NCBI GenBank assembly: GCA_008711295.1
Contig: VUYV01000147.1
Coordinates: forward strand, 1,492,577 to 1,556,576
Source of the DNA: Anarhynchus alexandrinus
Taxonomy: Eukaryota > Chordata > Aves > Charadriiformes > Charadriidae
Direction: 5' to 3'
DNA: 64,000 bases
The stretch's first letter is position 1, and every line of letters starts with the position of its first letter. The notes below the pieces were generated by a model that saw nothing but the letters and a program-made list of their open reading frames with translations, had not been told where the DNA came from and did not search any database. Of the stretch, positions 1 to 12,428 are shown in pieces. The position numbers and the translations under genes are program-made.

Positions 1-3000
1 CCCAGGCTTTTTAATAAGCTTGCCTGGGGTCTTGCAGTCAAATAAAAGACATGCTCAGTGGTCTGGAGTCCTTATCATCTAGGTGGGATTTGAGTGGGAT
101 TTGTGGTTTCAGAAGAGTTCTACCTAGGGTTGCGCAGACATTCCTCCCAACCATCACACCACATTTTTCACAGTCTATAGTTCTGTACCAGATTTAAAGT
201 TTGATCCTTAGTTGTGAGTTTCTGGGTTTGGACCAGACCTGGGACATTTTTTGGATCTTATTGGCAGATTGTTCTGTTCCTCTCTTTTTGTTAAAACCAG
301 CATAAGGGACTAGAGTGATCCAACCTCCTGTGTCTGCGTTGAAACACAGCCCTGCAACTGCATACTTTCCAGTTTGCTGAAATACTAAAGGTCATTGCAG
401 AGGTCTCAAGGAGAAAGGGCCCCCTCAAGTGCTTGCACCTTGCTTAGTGGTCCCATTGCCAGTGCTTGTGCTCTGGGAGGAGCAAAAGGGTCACAGGCTG
501 TGAAAATAAAAAACCCCAAAGAGTGAAAACTGCTTATATTGGATTCTTCTACCCCATTTATGTTCCTTTCTGTCACACGGTGTTCTTGGGGGTCATGGTA
601 ACAATGGGAATTGTGGCAGAGAGCAGGAGCATCCTATTCCTTCTTCTAATGCCTCCAAAAAGTAGTAAAATACATTAATGATTTATGCAATGGACTCCAG
701 ATTAAGATTGTAAATTACTGTATATTTATAATTGTTATACATGAGATGCTAATGGTTTCCATTTCAAAGCACATTAAAACCTACAACAGCAACGTCTGTG
801 GCAGCTTGGACCTCGGTAAGCTCATATTACGTTTATAACTACAGCCTTTCTTTTGTTTCCTTTTTTGTATAGCATATGTTTGACATTTTATTTTTATATT
901 ACAGTTCAGGGAGTCTTTTAGTGAAGCCTCATGGCTAATTCTGGAGGACTGAAGACATCCAAACGTTACGTACCCAACTGCACCAGCCACCTGCTCCATC
1001 TACATGACAGGAGCTGGGAGGTGGTATCAGTCTGGATTTGCTACTTGCCTTTTGTAACCAGCGTGTAAGAATCAGAAGAAACACCCATACAGCTCATGTG
1101 TGCATGACATATCAGCAGCCTCTCCTGGGAACAAATGTCAGCTCTGTTTACAAATGTAGGTTCAAATGTTGGTTATAATAGCACGGTTGGTATGGCTACC
1201 TCAGAGATGAACTCTGATCAAACCTTTTGTGGTTTCCAGTTGCAGCTGGTTCGCGTTCCCTTCTCTTTCTCAAAGTCTTGGGAGAGGACAGGTGTGGGAC
1301 TTACTACAGTGCTCAGCAGTTATAAAAACATTTATATGAGAGGGGAGACATTTATTAAAGGGCTCCCACTGCAGCAGCACCTATGTAAACAGAAAGACCA
1401 GCATGCCAGGAGCCACACGAGTAGGTGTCTGACAACAGTGCCTGTCCCCAGAAAGCTCTCAGCCCAGCCAGGCAAGCAGAAAATGGAGGAGAGACACGAG
1501 AAAAGTTGCTGTGCAGGTTACCTGGAGACCCAGGGTATGGGGAAGGGTATGGGGTCCCCAGACCTTGACCTGCATCGCGCACGCAGGAGGCACAGCAAGG
1601 GTTATGGTCACTGGCCAAAGTTAACCAGCCCCAAAATAACTCAAAGAAATGATTTTGTGGAAACCCAAAATAAAACACCTTGTTTTCAGGCAATTGAACT
1701 CTTGTGTCTTTTACTTAAAGTTGTAGCCAACATCAAACTAAAATTGGTATTTTGAAATGACAAATTAAACTCTCTTGTCTTAAGGCCACTGAAACAAAAC
1801 ATTTGGACTTCAGAAATGCCTACATTTTCCCCTCATCTTCTTGATTTAAGAAAATCTTTCAGTTCCTAGATGCATTTCAAAGCAGATATTTTTTGTATTT
1901 ATATTTTATATTTGCCAAAACTGCATTCATTCAGGTCTACACATAGCTCTCCAGTTTCTGGAGTGAAATAAGTGAAATTAATATTTTTTATGTTTAACTT
2001 TGACAGAGACATCTGTAGCACTGTGTGAATTTATTGAACCATGGCTCTGTGGCATATGCAAGCTGAAATATTCAGTACAACTCAGTTACTGTGCAGACAC
2101 CCCAAAGAAACCTCCCTGACGATTTTATCGCCCATCATCCCTGGTCTGCCAGCAAGGACCTGATACTCAGCCTGATGAGCTACTGTAAATGGAGGGAAGG
2201 TAAGAAGAGCCTCACTATCTGGTCAAAGGCACTGATTAGCAGTGGTGGCTGCGTGTAGCTCTCACACGGGGGCTTCAGCTGCTTGCCTCTCCTGTCCCCT
2301 GCTCAGTGGATGCTGTGGCATGGTGGGCAGACTGTTAACAGCACCAGAGGATTGCTTAGCCCTCTGCAGTAGTTTTCAGTGAGTCACAACAACTTGATGT
2401 GGGAAGGATACTGATAAACTGGGTTCAGATGGAGCCCTCTGAAGGGTCCCTTTGCATGTCATAAACTGAACTGTAGAAGGATGTAAGTGGCAACCCAGTG
2501 TCCTCCGATAGCAGAGAGAGTTCCCCCCTCCTCCTCTCCCTGCGTCCTTCTCCTCCCCACCCCACAGCCTTTCTAACTTCTAAAAATAGTTTTAGTAAGG
2601 TGACCGGAGGGCGAAATTACTGTGTCTTGATCTTTTAATTTTCGTTGAAGCCAATTTTCTAATGGCTTACAAAAACCATCATTTAAAATATGCATCAAAT
2701 GTCATCCAAGCAAACTCCTCTTTACCCTGATGCCTAAAGGTAAGAGAAGGAGCCCATACTCAGCAAAGCGGCAAAAGCAAACTCTAACTACAACTGAGTG
2801 AATCGCTCTGTGAGGCAGAGAAGGGCTGTAGTCATGGACCCTGCTCTCCCGCAAAGCAGATCCTCCTCAGCCTCTCCATATTGCTGCACGATATCTGGCA
2901 TTCTCCCTGTGATTAAGCCCCTGGGGGCATACAGCACACTCCCTGGCACCCAGGAGGGAGCTTGACCCCTGCTGGATTACTCTTGGTGGATAGGGAAGAA

Positions 3001-3855
3001 GTTTCCAGTGCGGTTTTGTCTCCATGACAGGTCAAAAGATAACAAAGCCTTTAATCAAAACCCTGAGTTTGTGGCAAGGAACGGAAAAGACTAATCAGGG
3101 AAAAAGAGAGTTCAATGGAAAATGACTGCTGAAACAGCCTCATATTGATGAGAACATCTTTAGAAATGCTGGTAATTTTTCTAGGGGTGAACTAATCCAC
3201 ATTAAGTTATTTGGGGAAGGAGCACAGCTCTTGCGTGTGATTGTACGGACATGAGAACACTGGTGTTAGCAGGGGTTTTGGGAAGCTACAGTGAGGCAGA
3301 TAAAAAGCCCAAACCCTTCCAATCGGACATACAGCATGCTGCTGTGTAAATAGGGACCAACTTATTTCAGGTAAAAAGCGAAAAGGTAGAGATTGTTGGA
3401 AGTTAAAGCATTGGACTCTCAGCGTGTCTGTACATGGTTATGGTGGGGCCTGAAGAGATGCAGTGACTGTGAGCTATGACAGGCTCACAGACAGTTTGAG
3501 GGGAACTCCCAAATGCAAAATGAGACTTTCAGTGTGACTGTGTTACCCTGGGTCTGCTGGGTATCCTGAGTCCTCCAGCAAGGGTGGACAATACCTTGTC
3601 ACAGGGGCTGAAACAGTCACTCTTAGTTCTGTTTGGGAGCCAGCTCTCCATCCAGCCCAGCCTGGCCATCCAGTGAAGCAGTGTTACCTCTTCATATGTT
3701 CATAACATGTCCTATGCTGTGTCTTGTCTGTGAGCTGCTGTGGAAGCTTTCCCTTCTCACAGGTCCCTGAAACAGATGGTAAATCTATGGACCCTGGTAA
3801 GATGGAGACTTGGGAATAAAAGCAGTGAGGACTGGTTTTAGACAGTGTCTTCTGC
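1..3855. other. Unique nongenic DNA, no gene recognised
   Basis: I see no exon, RNA gene or recognisable repeat here. The longest open frame (1135-1755, plus) and an overlapping minus-strand frame (1355-1693) have no recognisable domain or biased composition, and they overlap on opposite strands as chance frames do. Stretches at about 2580-2710 and 3020-3230 are AT-rich with words such as AACAAAG and TTAATCAAAA that resemble SOX/TCF and homeodomain sites. That is only an impression of regulatory DNA, not evidence of function. Confidence 0.6.
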
Positions 3856-3863
3856 AATCCCCT

Positions 3864-3992
3864 CCACGGCGGCGGTGCAGTGCTGCAGCTGTCATGCCCG
3901 TGTGCTGTAGGTTAGCAGGAGAACGGGGTGACAGCACCAGGGCAAAGCAGGGGCGAGCACCCAGGCGCCACGCCAGACCTCTGCGCCACTGA
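3864..3992. promoter_or_regulatory. Small CpG cluster
   Basis: About ten CpG dinucleotides fall in roughly 130 bases, including a CGGCGG run near 3867, while the flanks have almost none. It is too short for a classical CpG island. It could be a minor unmethylated regulatory site or just a locally GC-rich patch. No TATA or clear initiator is evident, and the short open frames across it on both strands are explained by GC richness. Confidence 0.3.
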
Positions 3993-4296
3993 ACGGGCTC
4001 ATGCACAGGGAGGGTTTCAAAGGGCTGTGGTGTAATCCAGCTGTGTGCAGCAGCATGGGTTTGGGTGTGAAGCAGAACACAGGTTTCAAATCTGAAGGCT
4101 TCATCTAATCCACTGAGGGAGTGCGTGTCATCCTTCTTCATGCCAGACACTCTCAGCTGGCAAGTGCAACCCCAAATATCTCTGCTCTCCCTCTCCCACT
4201 GCAGCCCGCGAATAATGTTGATAATCCAGACAGCCTCTTCCAGAAACGAGTGTTTTATCAGCCAGATGAAGCTTTCACCGGGGCTGTCTGACGGAG

Positions 4297-4305
4297 NTTT
4301 TTTTT
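4297..4305. other. Ambiguous base (N) next to a poly-T run
   Basis: A single N at 4297 is followed directly by a run of T. This is the usual mark of an unresolved homopolymer length in a draft assembly. Any reading frame drawn across it is unreliable. Confidence 0.9.
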
Positions 4306-4499
4306 CTGGTCCTAATTGTTGGCCTGACTTCAGTGGGAGGTGGGGAAGGGTGTGTTAGTATCTTGTTGAAAAGATTGTATGCATCCTGCCCAGAGCTGCG
4401 TGGGTCTCCAGCCAGGCCCTGCCACTGCCCCCCGTGCACGTTTTGGAGACCGAACACAGACACTCGGGAGTGTGAGCCTTGGCCAACCTGAGCGCAGAG

Positions 4500-4760
4500 G
4501 AAACTATCAAACATTCAGAGCAATTGTTGACAATTTCCAGTCACCACTAATTGCTTGGGGCTTTCTTGGACCTCAGCCACATCTATACCTTTGTGTCCTT
4601 AATCACTAGGCACCCTTTGGATAATATGTCACACCTGGGACATAAGAAAATTTATCGCTTGCAGATGGATTAGCATCGCAGCTCGCTTAGATAAATTTTA
4701 CTTTAGCCTCGGTCCCAGAGGTCCTTCTTTTATAGCACAGTTTTATCCATTAAAATTATG
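4500..4760. promoter_or_regulatory. Candidate conserved noncoding block
   Basis: This AT-rich stretch has no open frame or repeat signature but is dense in homeodomain-like words (CTAATTGC near 4547, GGATTAGC near 4668) and paired TTTATC/GATAAA words. Such clustering is typical of vertebrate developmental enhancers. The call is inference from word content alone; conservation across species cannot be seen from one sequence. Confidence 0.25.
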
Positions 4761-7700
4761 ACTTCCAAAATTCTGTTGTATTTTATGGCTTCCATGAGAT
4801 ATTTATGACCCTTACTGCTTAAGTGGACATTTGTAGAGATTTACTGCAGAAATAATTCAGGCAAATAGCTCAGAAGAGGTACTGCCAACAGCTTACAGTT
4901 TAGGTTTGGTGTTGTTAAATTAAACAGAAAACAGTGTGCGTATTTAAGTGTGGATTCTTAATGCATAATACTGAAATGACACTGAAAACATACTCAAAAA
5001 CCCTGTTCTTATGGACTAATCTAGACAAAATCCAAACATTGAGTTATGATCTTCTAAGCTCCTTCTTTTCCCAAAGCTGTTCATATTCTTTGCTTTTCTG
5101 CAAAGTGTGAGAGATGAAAGCAAAGGCCAATTAAAAAGAATTTATAGAGTCAGAAGAGCCAAAATAGCTTACACAGACCATCCCCTTGCTAATGCAACAC
5201 TACTCCGTAGCACATTTTGAATGTTTTTACTGCTCTTGTTCTAAGATGTCTCATGAAATTAAATATATGCTTTTTATCTTGGGAAGCTGTCACACAGTTT
5301 ATTAGAAAATCCCTTTTTCACTCTTTCTTTATACTTCTTTGTACCACAGTTGCCTTCAGATATTTTGAAAACCTAAATATACAACTTATAGTGGCTGCAT
5401 AGACAGTCCTTTCCCTAAGATTTAATTTTTTCCTACAAATCCAGAACTCTGTACATTAAGCCTTAGATGTAAAGCAGAAGGCAAATGGCTGCGGTTCCTT
5501 AAGTCATTGATTACCAGAAAAACTGAGAGAAAAGATTTTTCTATAAGCAGTTGTTTCTTATAAGTTGTCTTTCACTAGTGAGCTTTGATGCCTGTCAGAG
5601 ATGCAATACTCGCACAGATGAGGCTAGAAGTGTTGCTGTTTTTTACACAGTAATTAATCAGTTGTACATTGATGGATTTAGGGAACACAGAGAAAAGCCA
5701 GACGAGAGGATTCTGAGAGGAATACATGACAGAATACTTCTTAGCTCAACTATAAAATCTATTTTATGTGTCTAAGAATAATGCAGCAGGTAAACTCCTA
5801 ATCACACTGAAGTCAGGTCCGCATGAGCAAATTTGTGGTTATTGTGTATTAATCTCAGCTGGGTCTTGAGATTCCAGGGAGACCCACAAGTTGTCTGGAA
5901 GAAATGCACTTCCACAGTCCCTGTGAGGGGGAAGATATGAGAGGTGTTCTTTTCCTAGCTGCTTAGTTTTGTCCTAATTGGCCTAATGGTATGGGTGGCT
6001 GGGGCCCCAAAACACAGAGCTCAGGTTGCAGTTTGACAGAGCCACTGGAGGCTTAACTTGCTGCAAGGGGAAAGTGGAGCTCTGTCTGTTTGGTCCTTTT
6101 AGGACCAGAACTGGTCATCTGTTTTATACTATAGAAAGTCTGAGGATTAGAAAAGTAGTCTCCGTGGCTTACGGTGTGTCTGTGTGAGAAGTGACTGGTG
6201 CTGTCGGGTAAGTCTAATACATTTTGCAGCTTTTTTCTCTTTGGGGTAAGTGTGAAGCTTTTTGCAGCACAGGAGCAGAAAGCACTCTTGTTAGCTTGCC
6301 AGCTTCCACGCTTCCAGCATTCACCTATTTTATAGCCATCAACATCCTGATCCCTTAGTGAAGATGGTCTGTTGGACAGCTGAGGGGAACCCCATGGAAG
6401 GTCTCCAAGCACCTCTCTGGGAATGGTGCACCAAGCGATACAGGTGCTGCACTCAAAGAGTCACAGAGCAGCAAGAGGTGCTGCTCACAAAATGCCTCAC
6501 TCCCTTGGATTTTAAGTGAAAATCCAAAAAGCAGATTTATCCAGATATGTAGGCTTGCAATGCATACTTTGTATGAGGAATCAGATTCCTAAGTACTTCT
6601 AAAATCTGATATAGATTACTGTTCAAAACATGGAAGTTATTGCAACGTCAATAACTTTTAGTCATTAAGTTAATGTAATTCAGTACAAAAGACCAAATCC
6701 CTCCCTGCAGCTGGTTCTTCAATAGATTTTACAGCATGACAGTATTTCACCAATGAATCAACTTGTATCTGTGAAAAGAATGAATATGGCCCTCACAAAT
6801 TCTTGAAGGAACTGATTCTAGGAGGGTTTATCTGTTTGCACGAGCAAATTCATAAGAGGTGACGGGAGGAAGACAGCCCGGTTTAACTGTTAGTTAAAGG
6901 TAGCCTGTCCTCATCTGTCTGGAAGAGAGATAAATGTACCTGCGGGAAGATATGCTGACTGCATGTTGCATCAGTTCCAGCTACTAAATGCCTCACTTTG
7001 GTCCCAGCATCTCTGGCTCTGTCAAGGAACTGCAGCCAATAGCAGAGCTGCTGCAGAAGAAGAAGGGGGTTAAATTATAATAATGTGATTTAAGACCGAC
7101 ATGGGTCTTGAACTGACCTTTACACATGGCAAGTTTTATCCTTCGAGTTTCTTTCCTCCCCTCCCTGCCCCAAAATATGCTCCTTTTCCCTTCACTGCTC
7201 TCCCCTGCTGAACTTACTCTATAGAGTTTTGTAACAGAACTGAAAAAACAAGAAACAGACACACTATTGTATGTTCAAGCTCATACAGGACCCTAAAACT
7301 AATCTTTGTTCTGGCAAATCTCATGCATCATTGACTGCTTTGCTGGCTACTTCATTCATCATGTGGAAAATGCATTTTACTGACTACCAATTACAAAAGC
7401 CAAACAGTGGCTTTGTCAGTATTACATGGTAACCATTACCTTTGTAATTGCATAGTGACTGATGTACAGTATGATGTAATGACAGGTTAAATAAATGCAT
7501 ACTAATTTTTCCTGCTAAAAGAAAGGAATGCCAGCACGTTAACACAATTGCAAGTTATTTTATATGATTATACATGAAGTAAAGGTATACATTTCTCATA
7601 AAAGTCATGGGTAGCTGCTACATTTCAACTGCTAAAAATTCTTTTCACCTTTAAAATGTTTAGAGATGTATAATCTCTCTGCACCATTGTTAATAGTGTT

Positions 7701-8950
7701 TGCAGAAGAAACATTTGAAAATGTGCTAGAAATGTTGGATTTCCTTGGTAAAAAGTTCCATTAGAAATTTTCATCTACTTATTGAAAACTCGGTAACAAA
7801 ATATATTTTGGTAACTACTTAAAACAATGCAAGCCTAAATTTTGGGTGACATATGTTGTCATGTGTTAAAGAAAAAATGAATAGAAAATTACTGTGAGGT
7901 CAGTTATTTACAAAAAAAATGCTCATGTAGTTAAAAAGATTTCTGACAGGAGATGTTGACATGAAAAATATCAGTGAAATGTAATTGGGAGGTAGGGAAT
8001 TAACCTCAATAACATTTCACATATGGAGAAATTGAAGTAAAATTAATGGCACAAAAAAATTATCATAGTTGGGAGAAAAACTTGGAGGTTTTCAGTTCTG
8101 TGCTGAGAGCACTAACTCAGGAACACAAATGAAGAGCGTGAGAATGCTGTTACCTTGAGCCAGAACGACCAAGCAGTAACAAACCAGGTTTCCTCTGCAT
8201 CCATATTTCAGTTTGGACATTCAGGTTAGTTTTCCTCCCGGGTCATTGAAAGCCCAAATTTCCCAGTTCATGACCTGTAGCTAGGCCTGTCTCTACCGCA
8301 GTACCAAAATGGCAGGAAAAGGACAGGGGTACGGCCATCTTGCTTTAGATTTGTCAGGAAAAGAAAGGAAACTGAGCAATTTAGAAACCTGTGTGTCAGA
8401 AAAATCCCTGCCTAAAATCTTTTAGATCCTTTCCCCCATACAGTCTCTTACCCTTTCCCCACATCTAAATTCACCTTCAAGAAACCTCCTCTTCTCTCTA
8501 AAATGGATATGTCTTTCCTCCTGGTCTCCAGATTACATCTCCTCTTAGTGCTTTAACATTACGTGCTCTTACTGTAGGATGTCTTCTCTTTCCTTGAAAT
8601 AATCTGATCTGGCTTTGCAGCTCACAGACCCTTCATGCTCCCAACAAGCTCTGGGGTAAATAATACTTTTTTGGAGGAAAAAAATTAGTTTTTCCCTATA
8701 TGTGACAATTCACAATCATCTAATGCTGTAATTTAGCTTTTACGTGTTCAATATGTAAAGTTTCTGTGGAAATGTTCTTCCTTTTAAATGCAGGGATTTG
8801 AGGGAGTGTTTCCTCTGTTGGCAATAATAATTCCAACAGAAATTTTGTAAGAGAGAGGAAAAGGAAAGGGAATGATAACATGATTATAAAACCTGTATGA
8901 TACCCTTGAAGGTAAGGTTTTGACTAGATACAATTCTTACATGCACAGCC
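4761..8950. other. Unique AT-rich nongenic DNA
   Basis: No gene, RNA or transposon is recognised. Short frames such as 5551-5775 and 6053-6412 lack domain content and are not flanked by convincing paired splice sites. The section near 7370-7500 is AT-rich and resembles noncoding regulatory sequence. I see no tandem or inverted repeat of note. Confidence 0.6.
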
Positions 8951-8953
8951 AGA

Positions 8954-8995
8954 GAACGGATCAGGCCTTGAGAATGGATCAGGCCTTGAGAACGG
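8954..8995 (+). repeat. 18-bp tandem repeat, about 2.3 copies
   Basis: The unit GAACGGATCAGGCCTTGA occurs at 8954-8971, again with one change (C to T) at 8972-8989, and a partial third copy (GAACGG) follows. The short open frame over it inherits a repeated six-residue peptide, but there is no other sign of coding. A recent local slippage duplication is the simplest explanation. Confidence 0.9.
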
Positions 8996-10200
8996 CCGAA
9001 AATCTTTCTTCTCTGGTTGGAAGTCAGCAATGTCCTCATTTTGGTGGAAGTGGTGCCCAAATTGAGAAGTTGTATTCCTGTTGTAGCTTTATCTTCTCAT
9101 AAGTCACAGGGGTAGGCCTCATCATTTCAGGCTGGCTGTGTGAAAACGGGGAGGCTAAATGTGATTTCATGACAAATTAAGGAACAGAAGTCATGGAAGA
9201 AATGCAAAAGCATTCTGGCTGTGTTTCTTGCCTGCACGGCAAGATGCCAAACATGACGAAGTTAAACGCTTTGGAAGGTGCCAAAATGCTCCTGATGCCC
9301 AGGGAGACGTGTTATGGGGGCATCTAAGTAGATCCCCAGGAAAAACTGGGTGAAAGCAGCATCCATCAGGCTGGTCTGTGAAAGGGAGCTCTAGTGGGAC
9401 AAGCCTTCTGTCACCACCTCTGCTGCTACTGCCACCCAGAAAAACAGGCTTCACACACAGGCATAAGAAGTAGCACTGACCATGGTGGAAGTGAAGGGGT
9501 GAGGGAACAGAGTCCAGGAGACCAGAGACCAAGGAGGAGAAGCTGCTCAAGTAAGAGGTGGGTATCATGTCATCATCCTGCGGTTTCTATTCCTATTTTC
9601 TTGTTCTAATTTCTAAAAATTAGAAAATTAGAAAATTACTGTGCCCTGTCATGCTGGACACAGGAACGTCGGGAATCTTGTCAATTGTTTCCATTCTTTC
9701 AGCTACATTGGACTAAAACACAACTGAAGCAGAGAAATTTTGTAATGACATCCGGAGGATACAGCATTTCTCTGATTCAGAGTACAAAGCAAGGTAATGT
9801 TCTTATGCAGAAGGAAGCAGTTTCTCCCTCTTTCCAAGCATGCAGTAGATGTTAGAAGCTGTCAGCAACTTAAAGGATCTAGGTTTAAGTTACAGAACTT
9901 ATGATGTGTATGATGTGAGCAATCTTCAAATTATCATGTCTGGTAAGTCTTCAGAACTGATTGCACAGTATCTTCCATACAGTGGCTGGATGTGGTAATT
10001 ATTACTGTATCATTACAACATAAATACATGATTGGTCTGTCCTCCAAGATGGGAGTTCAGTTTAGTGAAATTATATGGTTACCAGGGAGGAGCAATTGCC
10101 TAGATTCACACACAATCTTAACAAATTCTAGTAACTGTGTAAAGTTGCATAAATGCATTCAGTAATTCAGCAATATTTTTTTTCTGTAATTTGTGCTTAC
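8996..10200. other. Unique nongenic DNA
   Basis: No gene is recognised. Opposing frames at 9191-9568 (minus) and 9394-9609 (plus) overlap and match no family I know. A small A/T-rich patch at 9605-9640 repeats ATTAGAAA. The rest is unremarkable AT-rich sequence. Confidence 0.6.
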
Positions 10201-10202
10201 TG

Positions 10203-10229
10203 CCATGTAATTATGATATAATTACATGG
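10203..10229. repeat. Near-perfect 27-bp palindrome
   Basis: CCATGTAATTA at 10203-10213 is matched exactly by its reverse complement TAATTACATGG at 10219-10229, with a 5-base spacer TGATA. Each arm carries a TAATTA homeodomain core and a CATG. It may be a dimeric factor site, a hairpin, or chance in AT-rich DNA. Confidence 0.85.
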
Positions 10230-10283
10230 TTATTTCACCTTATAAAAGAAAGTAAACCATTAAGATTCAGAGCTTGCTTCACA

Positions 10284-10422
10284 AGCCCTGCTTAGCTTTA
10301 AGCAGAGGAATAACCCTAGACAAAATCAGTGTGGTTTTCCTAGGGCTTGATGCTAAGCAGGGCTAGGGCACAACAACGTGCAACATGCCAGATTTCTACA
10401 CTGCCTTTGAGTCTAAGCAGGG
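10284..10422. repeat. 13-bp perfect inverted repeat with nested stem
   Basis: AGCCCTGCTTAGC at 10284-10296 is the exact reverse complement of 10352-10364, enclosing 55 bases. Inside it, CCCTAG (10314-10319) pairs with CTAGGG (10340-10345), so an extended hairpin can form. The AAGCAG core recurs near 10300 and CTAAGCAGGG recurs at 10413-10422. This looks like a small foldback element or a cluster of one binding word in both orientations. I cannot assign it to a family. Confidence 0.6.
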
Positions 10423-10429
10423 AAAGTCA

Positions 10430-11498
10430 ATCTCATTTTGCAATTTTAGCTTACTTAAATTTATTGATCTCCATATACAGATGTAAGCACAATTTGGTCC
10501 ATTTCCAATTAGGAACAATTGGGTGGAAAAAGGTGAGGAAAAAAAAAGAACAGTAAAAAGTACATGTTTAGACTATCCATATATATGTATGCGTGTGTTC
10601 CTAACTTTAGCTTGACTTTCATTTAAATTCATTCATCTTTGAAACAAAATGTGTTCTGATGACAGAGGGCAAGCACTTGCAAACCCCCCAGTCATTTTGT
10701 GAGTGCTGCAAGTGCCACTGGCCAGGAAGCTCACGGTGCCTCAAGCTGCTCAGACACTGCATGTTTTCCTGGGGCTGCAAGATCTGTATGGCTTAATGGA
10801 GTATGTTGGGCTCAGGACCACAGTCCTTTTGAACCACTTTATTTTGACTGCAAGGAATTGTAACAAGTCTTTTTGTTACATACGGGTTGGGACAGGGCAG
10901 CAGTGGAATTTGGGCCCCCCTCTCTGTCCTTGGACTAGATAAGGCACAGGCAGCTGCATGCCAAGCTATGTGCCAGTGGTGGCAGGGCTTTCCCCCTGCA
11001 GAGCTGGGAGGTAATTGAATCTCCATGTTGGATCAGGCCTGGGCCACGTCTGAGCAGAGGTGGCATGTTGTGTTAAATTACACTTGCATTTTTTTTGTTA
11101 TACTGTATGGACTACTGTTTGGGGATGCTGGAGTGAGACCACCTGCTCTGGCACATTGGGGTGGGCAGAGGCTGGCAATGTTTTTGGCCAAAAGGCAGAG
11201 TGTTTTCTGCCAGGTCTCACTCTCTCCCCTATCACCCCTTCCACATGCAGCACTAGCATGAAATGGATAGCTGAAGGCCCAAACACCCTTCCAGTACAAT
11301 AACCTCTCCACAGGCAATGGTTGTCCTTGCTACTTCAGCCTCCTGTGTTGGAGGAGCTAGGGCTGTTAAAGATTATTTTTCAAATGCTGCAGATCTAGGC
11401 CTGAAAAGTCCAGAGTACACCAAAAAGTTTTAGATTGGGCATGTGGGTGCTGTGGCACTCCAGACCACCAATTGCTTGTGACCTAAGTATGGGTTAAT
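10430..11498. other. Unique nongenic DNA
   Basis: Several short overlapping frames lie on both strands between 10700 and 11320, none with a recognisable domain. The 10980-11330 part is somewhat GC-rich but poor in CpG. I see no repeat. Confidence 0.55.
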
Positions 11499-12428
11499 AT
11501 AGAATCATAGAATCGTTTAGGTTGGAAAAGACCTTTAAGATCATTGAGTCCAACTGTTAACCTAGCACTTCCAAGTCCACCACTAAACCATGTCCCTAAG
11601 CACCATGTCTACACGTCTTTTAAATACCTCCAGGGATGATGACTCAACCACTTCCCTGGGCAGCCTGTTCCAACGCTTGACAATCCTTGCAGTGAAGAAA
11701 TTTCTAACAATATCCAATCTAAACCTCCCCTGGAGCAACTTGAGGCCATTTCCGCTCGTCCTATCACTTGTTACTTGGGAGAAGAGACTGACACCCACCT
11801 CGCTACGACCTCCTTTCAGGTAGTTGTAGAGAGTGATAAGATCTCCCCTCAGCCTCCTTGCCTCCAAGCAAAACAACCCCAGTTGCCTCAGACGTTTCTC
11901 ACAGGACTTGTGCTCTAGACCCCTCACTGGATTTGTTGCCCTTCTCTGGACACACTCCAGCACCTCAGTGCCTTCCTTGTAGTGAGGGGCCCAAAACTTG
12001 AACACAGTATTTGAGGTGGGGCCTTACCAGTGCTGAGTACAGGGGGATGATCACCTCCCTAGTCCTACTGGCCACACTATTTCTGATACAAGCCAAGATG
12101 CTATTGACTTTCTTGGCTATCTGGGCACACTGCCAGGTCATATTTAGCTGGCTGTCAATCAGCACCCCCAGATCCTTTTCCTCCAGGCAGGTTTCCATCC
12201 ACTCTTCCCCAGGCCTGTAGCACTGCATGGGGTTGTTGTCACCCAAGTGCAGGACCTGGCACTTGACCTTGTTGAACCTCCTACCATTGGCCTCAGCCCA
12301 TGGATCCAGCCTGTCCAGATCCCTCCATAAAGCCTTCCTACCCTCAAGGAGATCAACACTCCTGCCCAGCTTGGTGTCGTCTGCAAACTTACTGAGGGTG
12401 CTCTCGATCCCCTCATCCAGATTGGTCC
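11499..12428 (-). mobile_element. CR1 LINE, 5'-truncated, reverse-transcriptase end
   Basis: CR1 is a non-LTR retrotransposon that copies itself through an RNA intermediate; this copy lies on the minus strand. Reading from 12428 downward, the frame opens in the reverse transcriptase, with the FADD catalytic motif encoded at 12376-12387, then runs through the thumb region to a natural stop near 11583. One extra base near 11991-12003 breaks the frame; on either side it is open (roughly 12428-11965 and 12005-11583), so the copy is only moderately decayed. The 3' tail (11582-11499) has the standard CR1 ending and two copies of the octamer, seen on the plus strand as ATAGAATC. The endonuclease domain, ORF1 and most of the reverse transcriptase are missing, as is usual for 5'-truncated CR1 insertions. 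Confidence 0.96.

Noticed and set aside
1135..1755. 206-codon open frame on the plus strand
   Set aside because: No recognisable domain, an overlapping long minus-strand frame, and no flanking splice or promoter context. A frame of this length is expected a few times by chance in 64 kb.
4205..4291. Possible terminal exon after a good acceptor (CTCTCCCACTGCAG), 28 codons then TGA
   Set aside because: The acceptor looks real, but the peptide is not recognisable, no upstream exon or donor can be tied to it, and the following N and T run add doubt.
8954..8995. Short spaced repeats as a possible CRISPR array
   Set aside because: The copies are directly adjacent without spacers and number about two, in a vertebrate genome.
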